DNA of 64,000 nt, from assembly GCF_000154785.2 (NCBI RefSeq), contig NC_015730.1:930001-994000 (forward strand), written 5' to 3'. The DNA comes from Roseobacter litoralis Och 149. GTDB lineage: Bacteria; Pseudomonadota; Alphaproteobacteria; Rhodobacterales; Rhodobacteraceae. Each line of letters begins with the position of its first letter. Position 1 is the first letter of the stretch. The notes beneath the pieces are model-generated. The model ran no database searches. It saw nothing but the letters and a program-made list of their open reading frames with translations, and had not been told where the DNA came from. Shown here piece after piece: positions 35,315 to 43,947 of this stretch. The translations under genes were made by a program, and so were the position numbers.

Positions 35315-36196
35315 TTGCTTCCCTATCTCGCGGCCTCATTCACGGGCATACAGGTGGGTGACGCCCTTGTGGCAAGTGAGGCGGTTGTAGACGCAACCGG
35401 AGCAGCCGGATTGGGGTTCTGGCGATATCTGATCGCTAGCATCGTGCTCACCCCGTTCTGGGTTGCCGCCCGCGAACCACGTATCTCGCGCGGTGATGCA
35501 TTGCCGATCTCTGTTATCGGCGTCGGGCAATTCGGACTGCTGATCGCCATGCTAAACCTTGCAGTCCTTCTCGCGTTCTCTGCACGGGTGTCGTTCATCT
35601 TTGCGACATTGCCTCTTGTCACGCTGACCTGCGAGCGGGTGCTGTTTCACAGGCTTATCGGCACAGCGGAGCTATTGGCGATCTTGCTGTCTGTGCTTGG
35701 CATTGCTGTACTGCTCGGGACAGATTTGTTTGTAACAACGATTGGCTCGTTTGAATTCTTTGGTCTTTTTGCAGCCCTCGTGGAGATCATGACGGGCGCG
35801 GTCTGTTCAGTATATCTGCGTCCCTACGTTCGAAGGTATGGCGGCGTTCAAGTCAGCCTTCTTGCGATGCTCGCGTCACTCGTTCCGCTCGGCGCAATCG
35901 CAGCGTTTGAAACACAAGGTCTGACCACAGCTGGTTGGACACACGCCACGGCTTTCCTCGTTCTCGGTATCGGTTTGTCGAGCGGTGCCGGGTTCTGGTG
36001 CTGGCTCTATGCGCTGTCGTGCATCCCGACCGGTCACGTGACTGCGTTTCTTGGGCTCGGTCCCTTCACAGCAACCATTCTGTCTTTTTGTTTGAAGGAG
36101 GGTCAAATAACGGGATCGGTCGCCATCGCCTTGGGGCTCGTCGTCTCAGCACTTCTCGTTCTGGTATTCGCTAAAGGAGGTAAACCATCTTCATAA
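35315..36196 (+). CDS. EamA/DMT-family transporter
   Basis: The 293-residue protein has about ten membrane segments in two EamA halves (GFWRYLIASIVLTPFWVAAREP; TGSVAIALGLVVSALLVLVFA near the end), as in drug/metabolite exporters. No ATG is available near the N-terminus; TTG at 35315 is the likely start, nine bases after the MarR-GNAT stop. It is probably controlled by that regulator. Substrate unknown. Confidence 0.82.
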   Translation: MLPYLAASFTGIQVGDALVASEAVVDATGAAGLGFWRYLIASIVLTPFWVAAREPRISRGDALPISVIGVGQFGLLIAMLNLAVLLAFSARVSFIFATLPLVTLTCERVLFHRLIGTAELLAILLSVLGIAVLLGTDLFVTTIGSFEFFGLFAALVEIMTGAVCSVYLRPYVRRYGGVQVSLLAMLASLVPLGAIAAFETQGLTTAGWTHATAFLVLGIGLSSGAGFWCWLYALSCIPTGHVTAFLGLGPFTATILSFCLKEGQITGSVAIALGLVVSALLVLVFAKGGKPSS

Positions 36197-36314
36197 ACTG
36201 TCCTTGCTGGAGGGGTCGCCCTCTTAACATAAACATGCTTCACCCGATCTGGCGGCGGTAAGGAGCCAAATTCACCGTATGCTGCATTCCGCTCGAATGG
36301 CCGCGATGCCTCTT

Positions 36315-36731
36315 CTATCCGTCTCGTCCGGGTTCGCTTGGGTCGTTCGAAAACAACGCGATTTTGTTACCGTGAGGGTCGCGGAGATAACCAACGTAGA
36401 AGTGAGAGCCATACGAAGCGCGGAACCCCGGTTGGCCGTCGTCAGAACCTCCAGCGGCAAGGGCAGCGGCGTGAAGATTACGCACTTGGCTTTGACTACC
36501 GACGTCAAATGCGACCATGGCTCCGTTCCCACCCGATGCTGGACATCCATTGAAGGGTGATTTGACGTAGAAGTCTGGTGCAACAGGAGGGGTGCCCGGT
36601 TCTGAAGGCGGAATATAGCTCAGGTCCCCATGATATTCCTCTTGGCTGTAACCAAGGGCTGGGAGAAACGCAGAATAAAATTGTTTTGCGCGTGCGATGT
36701 CATCCGCACCAACAGTAATATAGGCGATCAT
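36315..36731 (-). CDS. VOC-family (glyoxalase/bleomycin-resistance-like) protein
   Basis: The 138-residue protein has a paired beta-alpha-beta3 VOC layout: MIAYITVGADDIARAKQFYSAFLPALGY at the start, VAFDVGSQSQV in the middle, and GYLRDPHGNKIALFSND near the end holding the usual metal glutamate/histidine positions (here His and no clear Glu). The function is likely binding or turnover of a small organic molecule. It lies 65 bases after the phosphodiesterase operon on the same strand and could be co-transcribed. Confidence 0.85.
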   Translation of the reverse strand: MIAYITVGADDIARAKQFYSAFLPALGYSQEEYHGDLSYIPPSEPGTPPVAPDFYVKSPFNGCPASGGNGAMVAFDVGSQSQVRNLHAAALAAGGSDDGQPGFRASYGSHFYVGYLRDPHGNKIALFSNDPSEPGRDG

Positions 36732-36796
36732 GTGTAAATTCCTTCAAAGCATTTAGGCCTTTGGGCGATGCGCAGTGCGAGGACCTTGGAGTAGAT

Positions 36797-37579
36797 TTAC
36801 AAAAAGAACCGATCCGATCCATCGCTAAAATCGTGAAAATGAACCGTGACCTGATCGTCGCTCAACGTCACCACACCGTAGGCCGGAGGTTCGAAATTCG
36901 CAGCAATTCGATCGGCGGCCCCATTCAGCTCCAAAGCGACCTGATGGTTTAGGCCGCGCATGCAGGAATAGCTGATGCCCCGCCAATTGCCAAAAATGGC
37001 GCGATGCACATGACCGAAGAACAGATGCCGGATGCGCGCCTTGTGGGGGGCGACGATATCATAGAACGCCTCGGCATCCTGCAACATAATCCGGTCCATA
37101 GATGCTATGCCTGTCTTAAACGGTGGGTGGTGCATGAACAGAACAACTGGGCCATTGGTTTGGTCCAGTTCGCGAGTCAACCAGACTTGGCGCGCGGGGC
37201 AATATGCGCCCGCATGGGTTTCTGGGTTTTTTGTGTCCAACAACAAAAACCGCCCGAACTGGGTTTCAAAACCGCTTTGTACAAAACCGCTTTCGTCGCG
37301 GGGAATCTCTGGGAAGGCGACGCCAAAGGATGCAGTGTCGTCGTGATTGCCGACAATTAGGTGCAGGGGCATGTCGAGCTCTTTGATTTCGCGCGAAAAT
37401 CGCACATAGGCCGCCGTGTCTCCCCAATGGGTTATGTCACCGGTCAGGGCGACAAAGGCGGCATCGCTATGTTCTGCATTGATAGACGCGACAGCGGCCC
37501 GCAGGCGCGCGGCGGGGTCTTGGCCATAGAGTTCCCCTTCGCCAATGACATGGGTGTCGGTAAGATGAATAAATTTCAT
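36797..37579 (-). CDS. Calcineurin-like phosphodiesterase (class III, GpdQ/CpdA type)
   Basis: The 260-residue enzyme shows the binuclear metal motifs in order: FIHLTDTH (D-x-H), LTGDITHWG (GD), LIVGNHDD (GNHD/E), FMHHPP and FFGHVH (GHxH). It starts at the ATG at 37579, overlapping the stop of the second phosphodiesterase gene. The family hydrolyses phosphodiesters such as cAMP or glycerophosphodiesters. As last gene of the Ugp-like ABC operon it likely acts on the imported compound. A dead partial copy of this gene is at 21138-21354. Confidence 0.9.
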   Translation of the reverse strand: MKFIHLTDTHVIGEGELYGQDPAARLRAAVASINAEHSDAAFVALTGDITHWGDTAAYVRFSREIKELDMPLHLIVGNHDDTASFGVAFPEIPRDESGFVQSGFETQFGRFLLLDTKNPETHAGAYCPARQVWLTRELDQTNGPVVLFMHHPPFKTGIASMDRIMLQDAEAFYDIVAPHKARIRHLFFGHVHRAIFGNWRGISYSCMRGLNHQVALELNGAADRIAANFEPPAYGVVTLSDDQVTVHFHDFSDGSDRFFL

Positions 37580-38403
37580 TCTGCGGCCACAGGTTTGGCC
37601 CAATCGTCCCACTTGGTTCCTGCACTGAAAATCGGTCCGTCCCAAGTGAAAGGGATTTCGTGAATGACGGTATCTGTGCCCTGTGCAAGGATCACCCCAT
37701 AAGACGGGGCCATTGGAGCACCTTGCAGCAGCTCCTGCTCGGTCAGGTCCGGCAGGGATTGATTGCCGGTAGAGCGGACAGAGGCAAAGGAAATGCCGCA
37801 CCACGTCCCGTGCACCGGCGCATGGACATGGCCGAAATGGATGTAATCAATGCGGCCGCGATAGGTACTCAAAAGCTCCGCCAGAGATGCGCGATCTTCC
37901 GGCACGAGAGCAATCTTATCTTCGGCAGGCAAGCCAAGGGCCATAGGGTTGTGGTGCACGAACAGGCGCGCACGGGCGCAGTTCATTAGCTCTGCCTCAA
38001 GCCAGTCGCGGCGCGCGGCGCAGAAATGGCCTGCGTGGGTGCCCGGCTCGGTTGTGTCGAGGTAGATCAGGCGCGTGCCGTCCACCGTTTCTGCGTAATT
38101 GATGAAACCCGCCGCGTCCTTTGGATGGTCGGGAAAGGCGGCAAGAAAGGCCGCGCGGTCATCGTGGTTGCCGATCAGCAGACGTACAGGACAGGGCAGA
38201 TCGGTCAGCGCATCGACCAGGGTCGCATAGGCAGCAGATTCGCCCCAGTGGGTCAGATCGCCAGTGATGATAATCCGCGCGGCATCGCGATGTTGGGTAC
38301 GCACATCGTCGAGCGCTTGTGCGAAACGTCTGTGGGGGTTCAAGCCGCCCATGCGTTCACCGGGAACGGTCAAATGAATGTCGGAGATATGCACAAGTTT
38401 CAT
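37576..38403 (-). CDS. Calcineurin-like phosphodiesterase (class III, GpdQ/CpdA type), second copy
   Basis: The 275-residue protein has the same metal motifs as its neighbour (VHISDIH, ITGDLTHWG, LIGNHDD, FVHHNP, HFGHVH) but is clearly diverged from it, so the two are old paralogues rather than a recent duplication. The stop codon overlaps the ATG of the next phosphodiesterase (ATGA). A hairpin precedes it in the gap after the binding-protein gene. No signal peptide is present, so it acts in the cytoplasm. Confidence 0.9.
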   Translation of the reverse strand: MKLVHISDIHLTVPGERMGGLNPHRRFAQALDDVRTQHRDAARIIITGDLTHWGESAAYATLVDALTDLPCPVRLLIGNHDDRAAFLAAFPDHPKDAAGFINYAETVDGTRLIYLDTTEPGTHAGHFCAARRDWLEAELMNCARARLFVHHNPMALGLPAEDKIALVPEDRASLAELLSTYRGRIDYIHFGHVHAPVHGTWCGISFASVRSTGNQSLPDLTEQELLQGAPMAPSYGVILAQGTDTVIHEIPFTWDGPIFSAGTKWDDWAKPVAAE

Positions 38404-38430
38404 TGGCCTGAGCCTTTCTTGGAAAGAAAT

Positions 38431-38455
38431 CCGGCCGCCCCCGAAAGGGCGACCG
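38431..38455 (-). terminator. Intra-operon hairpin after the binding-protein gene
   Basis: On the minus strand CCGGTCGCCC can pair with GGGCGGCCGG (one mismatch) and is followed by ATTTCTTTCC. It lies in the 61-base gap between the solute-binding-protein gene and the phosphodiesterases. It is a likely attenuator or 3' stabiliser that lets the binding protein be made in excess. Confidence 0.55.
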
Positions 38456-38464
38456 GAGGATGGT

Positions 38465-39712
38465 TTAGCCGTTGGGCAGCAGGTCGGCGATTTCCTCGAC
38501 GAGTTCTTCCTGCAATTCTTTCATATCGGTCGCGTCGCCAGTGACGATGCGTTCGATCCCGTCATAGATCACTTGGGTGATTGCCAGTCCGTTGTCGCCA
38601 GGATAGGCCAGCCAGTCGCGCAACAGCGGGAGCTGGTCCACCGCGGTCTGTTTGTTCGGGTTCTGCTCGTAGAAATCGGCGAGGATGATCTCGTTGGCAG
38701 CCTTGTTCGGTGGCATGTAGCCAGTGGTCTTAGCCACTTCCGCAGCGCCTTCACCTGAGGTGATGAACTTCAGCCATGTCCAAGCCGCTTCGCGCACGGC
38801 AGGATCCTTGGAGGTTGAGGTCAGCATCGCCGCGTTGCCACCCGCAGGCAGCCCTATCGGCGCACCGTCGAGGCCTGGGAATGGGCCGGTCACCAGTTCG
38901 AAATCACCTTGGCTGCGCTCAACCGCGCCTAGAGCCGAAGTGGACCAGAACATCATGCCGACATAACCAGCGGAGAAAGACGACAATGCGGCCTTCCATT
39001 CGAGGTTCTGCATTTCACATTCTGTGAAGATTTCCTGCATCTGTTCCAGTGCGACCAGCGCCTCTGGGCTGTCCATGGTCACGCGGCCGTCTTCGACGAT
39101 CGCTTTGTCCTGGCTCCACAACAGGGCCTGAACGAACCAGTTGCCGGTGATGTTCCAACCCCAGAAGATCGGATTGTCGATGCCGTTGGCCTTCATGGTC
39201 TTGCAGGCTGCAATCACCTCGTCCCAATTCGTTGGCAGCTCTTCGATGCCGCCTTCGCGCAGGATGTCCATGTTGTAATAACCAACCGGCAGGGAGATCG
39301 AGAACGGCAGGCCATAGACTTCGTCGTCAAAGGTCGAAAGCGACAGCATCGCCTGGTGGTAGCCGTCCTTTTCGAAATCAGGTTCGCCGGCGATGAAGGG
39401 TTCCAGCGACTGGGCGATGCCTTTGTCGATCAGCGGTGCCTGACGGTTCAGACCCTGCATGCTGACATCTGGCAGGTTGCCAGCAACGGCCTCGCGCAGG
39501 ACCGTGTTGGTGGCGTCCTCGTAGGATTCGTAGGTGGCGCGGAACTTGACCTCGATATTCGGGTGCGCCGCCTGGAAAGCGGGCATCATCGCTTCGTAGG
39601 TGACATCAAAGAGGTGGCTATAGGGATAGGCGAACTCGATGGTCACCTTGTCCTCGGCGAAAACGGCGCTGGCTGACATGGCCAAAACCATTGCAGTTGT
39701 GGTCAGTTTCAT
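38465..39712 (-). CDS. ABC transporter solute-binding protein (sugar/glycerol-phosphate type)
   Basis: The 415-residue protein starts with a signal peptide (LTTTAMVLAMSASAVFA) and is a family-1 extracellular solute-binding protein of the UgpB kind: VTIEFAYPYSH, VLREAVAGNLPDVSMQGLN, GYVGMMFWSTSAL, GLPAGGNAAMLTSTSKDPA and TTGYMPPNKAA. It works in the periplasm and hands ligand to the two permeases downstream in the transcription order ATPase, permease, permease, binding protein. Two phosphodiesterases follow in the operon, pointing to a phosphodiester ligand. Confidence 0.9.
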   Translation of the reverse strand: MKLTTTAMVLAMSASAVFAEDKVTIEFAYPYSHLFDVTYEAMMPAFQAAHPNIEVKFRATYESYEDATNTVLREAVAGNLPDVSMQGLNRQAPLIDKGIAQSLEPFIAGEPDFEKDGYHQAMLSLSTFDDEVYGLPFSISLPVGYYNMDILREGGIEELPTNWDEVIAACKTMKANGIDNPIFWGWNITGNWFVQALLWSQDKAIVEDGRVTMDSPEALVALEQMQEIFTECEMQNLEWKAALSSFSAGYVGMMFWSTSALGAVERSQGDFELVTGPFPGLDGAPIGLPAGGNAAMLTSTSKDPAVREAAWTWLKFITSGEGAAEVAKTTGYMPPNKAANEIILADFYEQNPNKQTAVDQLPLLRDWLAYPGDNGLAITQVIYDGIERIVTGDATDMKELQEELVEEIADLLPNG

Positions 39713-39772
39713 TAGGTTTGCTCCTGTTGTCGGGGACGTGCGGTTTGGTGATTGGCAGACCCCGGTGATTTT

Positions 39773-39812
39773 CCCCTTTCGGGGCTACGGGTAGGGCGGG
39801 AGAAGTCCCGCC
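39773..39812 (-). terminator. Two hairpins between permease and binding-protein genes
   Basis: Directly after the permease stop, GGCGGGA (39795-39801) pairs with TCCCGCC (39806-39812). A second hairpin, GCCCC-GAAA-GGGG, lies at about 39773-39785. Such structures inside ABC operons usually protect the upstream message or attenuate transcription. Confidence 0.55.
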
Positions 39813-40775
39813 TTACTTCATTCCAGACAAAGTGATCCCTTCGATAAAGCGGCGTTGGGCCAGCAAAAACGCGACGATCAACGGTGTGACGATAACGGTG
39901 GCAGTGGCCATCATCGGGCCGAAGAACGACCCATCCCCATCACCCTTGAACTCGCGAAGGCCCAGCGGTGGGGTGAAGAGATCGCGGTTTCCGGTCACGA
40001 CGATGCGCGGCCAGAAATAATCGTTCCAATGAGCCACCACCGAAAAGATGGCAAAGGCCAAAAGCGCGGGGATCGCTGTGGGCAGCATGACCCGCCAGAC
40101 GATGGCCAGCTCGGACATCCCGTCCATCCGCGCCGCATCAATCAGATCGTCAGGCACGGTCATAAAGAACTGGCGCATCAGGAAGATCCCAAAGACCGAG
40201 ATGGTCCATGGCACGACAAGGGCGGCATAGGTGTTGGTCAGCCCCAGCTTCGCCAGCCCGATGTACAACGGCAGGGCGATGGCGTGGACAGGGATCAGCA
40301 GGCAGAACAGGACCAGCCCAAAGACCGCCTCTCGCCCCCAGAACTTGAGCTTGGCGAGGGCGTAAGCGGCGGGCAGTGCGACAACGATCTGGATCAGAAA
40401 GATCGATACGGTGACGATCACGCCATTGAGCAGATAGCGGACAAGCGGTGCTTCGGTGAAAGCCTTGGAATAGTTGAACACCACAGGGCGCATGGAACAG
40501 GACGCCTCGGCCTCGGCCAACAAGGCCGCCTGCACGCTGGCGTCGTCTTGGCCAGCAAACCGCGCACGGGCGGCATCTATGTCGGCGCGGCTTGGCTGGC
40601 GCAAGGCGACACAGCGTGGGTCGATCATCATCTCTTGACGGCCAAAGAACCCGCCTTCACCACGGTCGATTTCGCCGGGGCTTTTGAACGAATAGCTGAC
40701 CATCATATAGAACGGCGCCAACACGATAATCGTGCCAAGGATCAGCACCAGATGTTTCCACCAATCACGTGTCAT
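39813..40775 (-). CDS. ABC transporter permease (UgpE/MalG type)
   Basis: The 320-residue protein has six membrane segments and the EAA loop DDLIDAARMDGMSELAIVWRVMLP. It starts at the ATG at 40775 that overlaps the stop of the preceding permease (ATGA). A stretch of about 75 polar residues follows the first helix (from GEIDRGEGGFFGRQ to YSKAF, with a cysteine). It is longer than the usual periplasmic loop of MalG-type permeases. Confidence 0.9.
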   Translation of the reverse strand: MTRDWWKHLVLILGTIIVLAPFYMMVSYSFKSPGEIDRGEGGFFGRQEMMIDPRCVALRQPSRADIDAARARFAGQDDASVQAALLAEAEASCSMRPVVFNYSKAFTEAPLVRYLLNGVIVTVSIFLIQIVVALPAAYALAKLKFWGREAVFGLVLFCLLIPVHAIALPLYIGLAKLGLTNTYAALVVPWTISVFGIFLMRQFFMTVPDDLIDAARMDGMSELAIVWRVMLPTAIPALLAFAIFSVVAHWNDYFWPRIVVTGNRDLFTPPLGLREFKGDGDGSFFGPMMATATVIVTPLIVAFLLAQRRFIEGITLSGMK

Positions 40776-41743
40776 CAATAGTGCACCTTGCGCTCGACCA
40801 GCCATCGCTGGATCAGGGTCAGAAACATGACGAACAGCAGGAACAACATGGTGATGGCCGAGCCGATGCCGATCAGGTTCTGCTGGATGCCTTTCTCAAA
40901 GATCGCGAACATCATCACATAGGCGGATTTGTTTGGCCCACCGCCCTGCGGCCAGAAGGCCTCGATCGTGTCAAAGACCTGAAAGGCGCGGATGCAGGAA
41001 ATGGTCACCACAAAGACGGTGGTTGGCCCGAGGGCGGGCCATGTGACCAGCCGGAACCGGTCCCACGCGGAGCGGGCCCCATCCATTTCGGCCGCGTGGT
41101 ACAGTTCTCGGTGCACCGACGTCAGGCCGGCCAAGAACAGCACCATGTTGAAACCGAACCCTTGCCAGATGCCGATGAAACAGACCACCCAGATCGCGTA
41201 GTCGCGATCCCCCAGCCACAGCGGGAAACCCTCGGCGCAGCCATTGGTAAAGAAGGGCAACGCCTCAACCCATGTCCCGCAGGCCATCTCCAAGGTGCGG
41301 TTCACCATCCCGATCGTTGGATGCAGCATGAATTCCCAGGCGATGGCCATGGCCAACAACGTGGCCATCACGGGCAGGAAATAGATCGTCTTGTAGATGT
41401 CCCCGATCCGGCCCAGCGAATGGACCAGCAGGGCCGCCCCAAGGCCAAGACCCACGGAAATGGGCACCACGGTGACCACGTAGGTAAAGGTCGCAACAAA
41501 CATCTTTTCGTAAGTCGAACGGGTGAACAGGCGCTCATAATTCTGCACGCCGACCCAATCAAAGCCGGGATTGCCCAATGAATAGTTAGTGAAAGACAGG
41601 ACACCAGCCACGATGATCGGCACCAGCAGGATCAAAACCATGAGCGTCAAGGCAGGTGCCGCCAACCCCCAGCCCGCGCGCGCTTGCCTGTTGTCGGGTT
41701 TGGATTTGGCGACGCCTGCAACGTTGGGGTCCACGACCGCCAT
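40775..41743 (-). CDS. ABC transporter permease (UgpA/MalF type)
   Basis: The 322-residue protein has six membrane segments with the EAA loop ELYHAAEMDGARSAWDRFRLVTWP. I chose the ATG at 41743, one base beyond the ATPase stop; the frame extends further but into the ATPase gene. About 60 extra residues between helices three and four (MLHPTIGMVNRTLEMACGTW) suggest a modified periplasmic loop, as in the partner permease. Confidence 0.9.
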   Translation of the reverse strand: MAVVDPNVAGVAKSKPDNRQARAGWGLAAPALTLMVLILLVPIIVAGVLSFTNYSLGNPGFDWVGVQNYERLFTRSTYEKMFVATFTYVVTVVPISVGLGLGAALLVHSLGRIGDIYKTIYFLPVMATLLAMAIAWEFMLHPTIGMVNRTLEMACGTWVEALPFFTNGCAEGFPLWLGDRDYAIWVVCFIGIWQGFGFNMVLFLAGLTSVHRELYHAAEMDGARSAWDRFRLVTWPALGPTTVFVVTISCIRAFQVFDTIEAFWPQGGGPNKSAYVMMFAIFEKGIQQNLIGIGSAITMLFLLFVMFLTLIQRWLVERKVHY

Positions 41744-41744
41744 C

Positions 41745-42899
41745 TCAGGCCACCTCAGGTGCGAGGGTGGCGGCAAGTTCGGCGCGGCGCAATCGGTTCC
41801 CCTCTGCGTCAAACATAATAGCTGCCCTCAGATCAAAGGTCAGACCGACCTGCGCACCCAGACCCAAACTCTGCCGCTGTGCCGGCATGGCCCGCAGGGT
41901 CACCCGCGATCCATCGGTGTTCAGGGTAACTTGGGCAAAGACCTCTGACCCGAGATTCTCCAAATGCACGACCCGTCCGGTGAGACGCGGCGCGGATTGG
42001 GTCAATCGCAGGGCTTCGGGACGCAGGCCCATCTGCATCACCTTCGGACTGTCGATAGAGAAACGAGAATTCAGGACCTGATCAAACACCGTCAGCTCGG
42101 TGCCGTTTCGCTCCACCGGCAAGATGTTGATCTTGGGCGAGCCAATGAACTCGGCCACACGAATGTCGTCAGGGTCTTCATAGATCACATCGGGTGCTGC
42201 ACATTGCAGGATTTCACCATCCATCATCACCGCGATCCGGTCGGACATGGTCATGGCTTCGACCTGATCATGGGTAACGTAGATAAACGTCGCCTTCAGG
42301 CGGCGGTGCAATTCGGCGATCTCGGCACGGGTCTGAACGCGCAGCTTCGCATCAAGGTTTGACAGCGGTTCGTCCAACAAGAACGCCGCCGGATCGCGCA
42401 CCAAGGCACGGCCCAAGGCAACACGCTGTCGCTGCCCGCCCGACAATTGCCCGGGCTTGCGATCCAGAAGTGCCGCTATTTCCAGCGTTTCGGCCGCATG
42501 CCGGACGGCTTGGATAATATCGGCTTTTTGCGTCCGCGCACCGGGCATCACACTGCCCAGCACCGGCAACCGCTGCAGCGCTGTCATTTGGCGCATCTGC
42601 AAAGGCACCGCGATGTTCTCGGCCACAGTTAAATGCGGATAAAGCGCGTAGGATTGAAATACCATCGACAGATTGCGATCCGCCGCGCGGAGCTGTGTCA
42701 CATCCGTACCACCGATTGCGATGTTGCCGCTTGTTGGTGTCTCAAGCCCGGCGATGATCCGCAACAGGGTCGACTTTCCGCAACCGGAAGGGCCCACTAA
42801 CGAAATGAACTCTCCATCCTTCACATCCAGGGTCACACCTTTCAAAACGGAGGTCTCTGCGAAGGACTTGGTGACAGATGCGATCTGCAAACCTGACAT
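41745..42899 (-). CDS. ABC transporter ATPase (UgpC/MalK type)
   Basis: The 384-residue protein shows Walker A GPSGCGKST (about 37-45), Q-loop VFQSYALYPH, signature LSGGQRQRVALGRAL, Walker B AFLLDEPLSNLDAKL and the H-loop YVTHDQVEAM. The C-terminal TOBE/OB regulatory domain follows. An insertion after the Q-loop (about residues 100-125, LQRLPVLGSVMPGARTQ) is longer than usual. AGGAG precedes the ATG at 42899. It is the first gene of the operon and divergent from a LysR gene. Confidence 0.93.
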   Translation of the reverse strand: MSGLQIASVTKSFAETSVLKGVTLDVKDGEFISLVGPSGCGKSTLLRIIAGLETPTSGNIAIGGTDVTQLRAADRNLSMVFQSYALYPHLTVAENIAVPLQMRQMTALQRLPVLGSVMPGARTQKADIIQAVRHAAETLEIAALLDRKPGQLSGGQRQRVALGRALVRDPAAFLLDEPLSNLDAKLRVQTRAEIAELHRRLKATFIYVTHDQVEAMTMSDRIAVMMDGEILQCAAPDVIYEDPDDIRVAEFIGSPKINILPVERNGTELTVFDQVLNSRFSIDSPKVMQMGLRPEALRLTQSAPRLTGRVVHLENLGSEVFAQVTLNTDGSRVTLRAMPAQRQSLGLGAQVGLTFDLRAAIMFDAEGNRLRRAELAATLAPEVA

Positions 42900-43006
42900 G
42901 CGATTCTCCTTTGGTACAGCAAAAGGAATAGGTGCTGAACACAACCGTTTTGTGTCGTCATATTAGTGAAACCGATGGGTTCTATCTTGGGGTAAAAGGA
43001 AAGATC

Positions 43007-43870
43007 ATGCGCCCCAACCACCATCAGTTCGAAGCGTTTGCCTATGTCGTCCGTGAGGGGAGCTTTTCCGCCGCCGCCGTCCGGCTGGGCGTCACGCAAT
43101 CCACAATCACGCAACATATTGCGAACCTTGAAAAAGGCGTCGGAACGCTTCTTTTGCTGCGCGGTCGGTATGGGGTAGAACTCACCCCGACCGGACAGGA
43201 TTTTTACGATCTGGCGGATCGCATGGTCGCCCTGAGCGCAGAAGTCACAGATCGGCTCGAAGGGTTCAATGCCATGAAAGAAGGTCGTCTCAAGATCATC
43301 GGAAATGCGCCGCAACCAGCGTTGAGGATTATTGCGCGGTTTCAGCGCCGGTTTCCCGATATTCGTGTCGATTTTGGGCTTTACGATTGGACGACTGCCA
43401 AATCGATGATTGGCAACCGCCTTGCGGATGTGGGCTTGATCACCGATGCGCCCGATCATGAGCATTGGGAAAAAATCCACATCGAAAGCGCACGTTTTGT
43501 GATCTATTGCCGTTGCGATCACTCCTTCGCCAAGCGCGCCAAGATCTCACTGGCCGAGCTTGCACAAGAGACGGTCATTGTCCCGGAGAAGGGGTCGCTC
43601 ACGCGCCGCTTGCTGGATCAAGCTTGCGATCGCTATGGAATATCGTTCAATCGCGTGGCCACGATGACAACCTTCCCTTTGATGTGCGAAGCGGTGTTGC
43701 AGGGAATTGGTGTCGCGTTGTTCTTACAAAACAGCAGCCTCATCAAAAACAATCTTTGCGAAATTGGCATCGAAGAAATGCCCGAAGCCCGGAACACGTC
43801 CCTTATCGCCACCAAAGACCGCACGCGGTTGAAGCTCGTTTCAGAATTCATCAATGCCGCCATTGAATGA
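43007..43870 (+). CDS. LysR-family regulator of the divergent ABC operon
   Basis: The 287-residue protein has the LysR helix-turn-helix FEAFAYVVREGSFSAAAVRLGVTQSTITQHI (in outline, about residues 7-37) and an effector domain of about 200 residues. Start ATG at 43007 follows AAAGGAAAG. The 107-base gap to the divergent ATPase gene must hold both promoters. A divergent LysR gene normally controls the operon it faces. Confidence 0.9.
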   Translation: MRPNHHQFEAFAYVVREGSFSAAAVRLGVTQSTITQHIANLEKGVGTLLLLRGRYGVELTPTGQDFYDLADRMVALSAEVTDRLEGFNAMKEGRLKIIGNAPQPALRIIARFQRRFPDIRVDFGLYDWTTAKSMIGNRLADVGLITDAPDHEHWEKIHIESARFVIYCRCDHSFAKRAKISLAELAQETVIVPEKGSLTRRLLDQACDRYGISFNRVATMTTFPLMCEAVLQGIGVALFLQNSSLIKNNLCEIGIEEMPEARNTSLIATKDRTRLKLVSEFINAAIE

Positions 43871-43887
43871 GAAACCCCTGAGCGTTC

Positions 43888-43906
43888 AGTTTCACTTTGT
43901 GAAACT
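43888..43906. terminator. Hairpin after the LysR gene
   Basis: AGTTTCAC (43888-43895) and GTGAAACT (43899-43906) form a perfect 8-bp stem with a TTT loop, 18 bases after the LysR stop. There is no strong T-run, so it could be a weak terminator or a protein-binding palindrome. Confidence 0.4.
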
Positions 43907-43947
43907 AAGAGCAGCCCTTCACGTATCCTGCAGCATTGGACGCTAAG

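Noticed and set aside
39855..40781. A 308-codon open frame rich in His, Asp and Gln
   Set aside because: It is antisense to the permease gene; its composition is that of the complement of a membrane protein.
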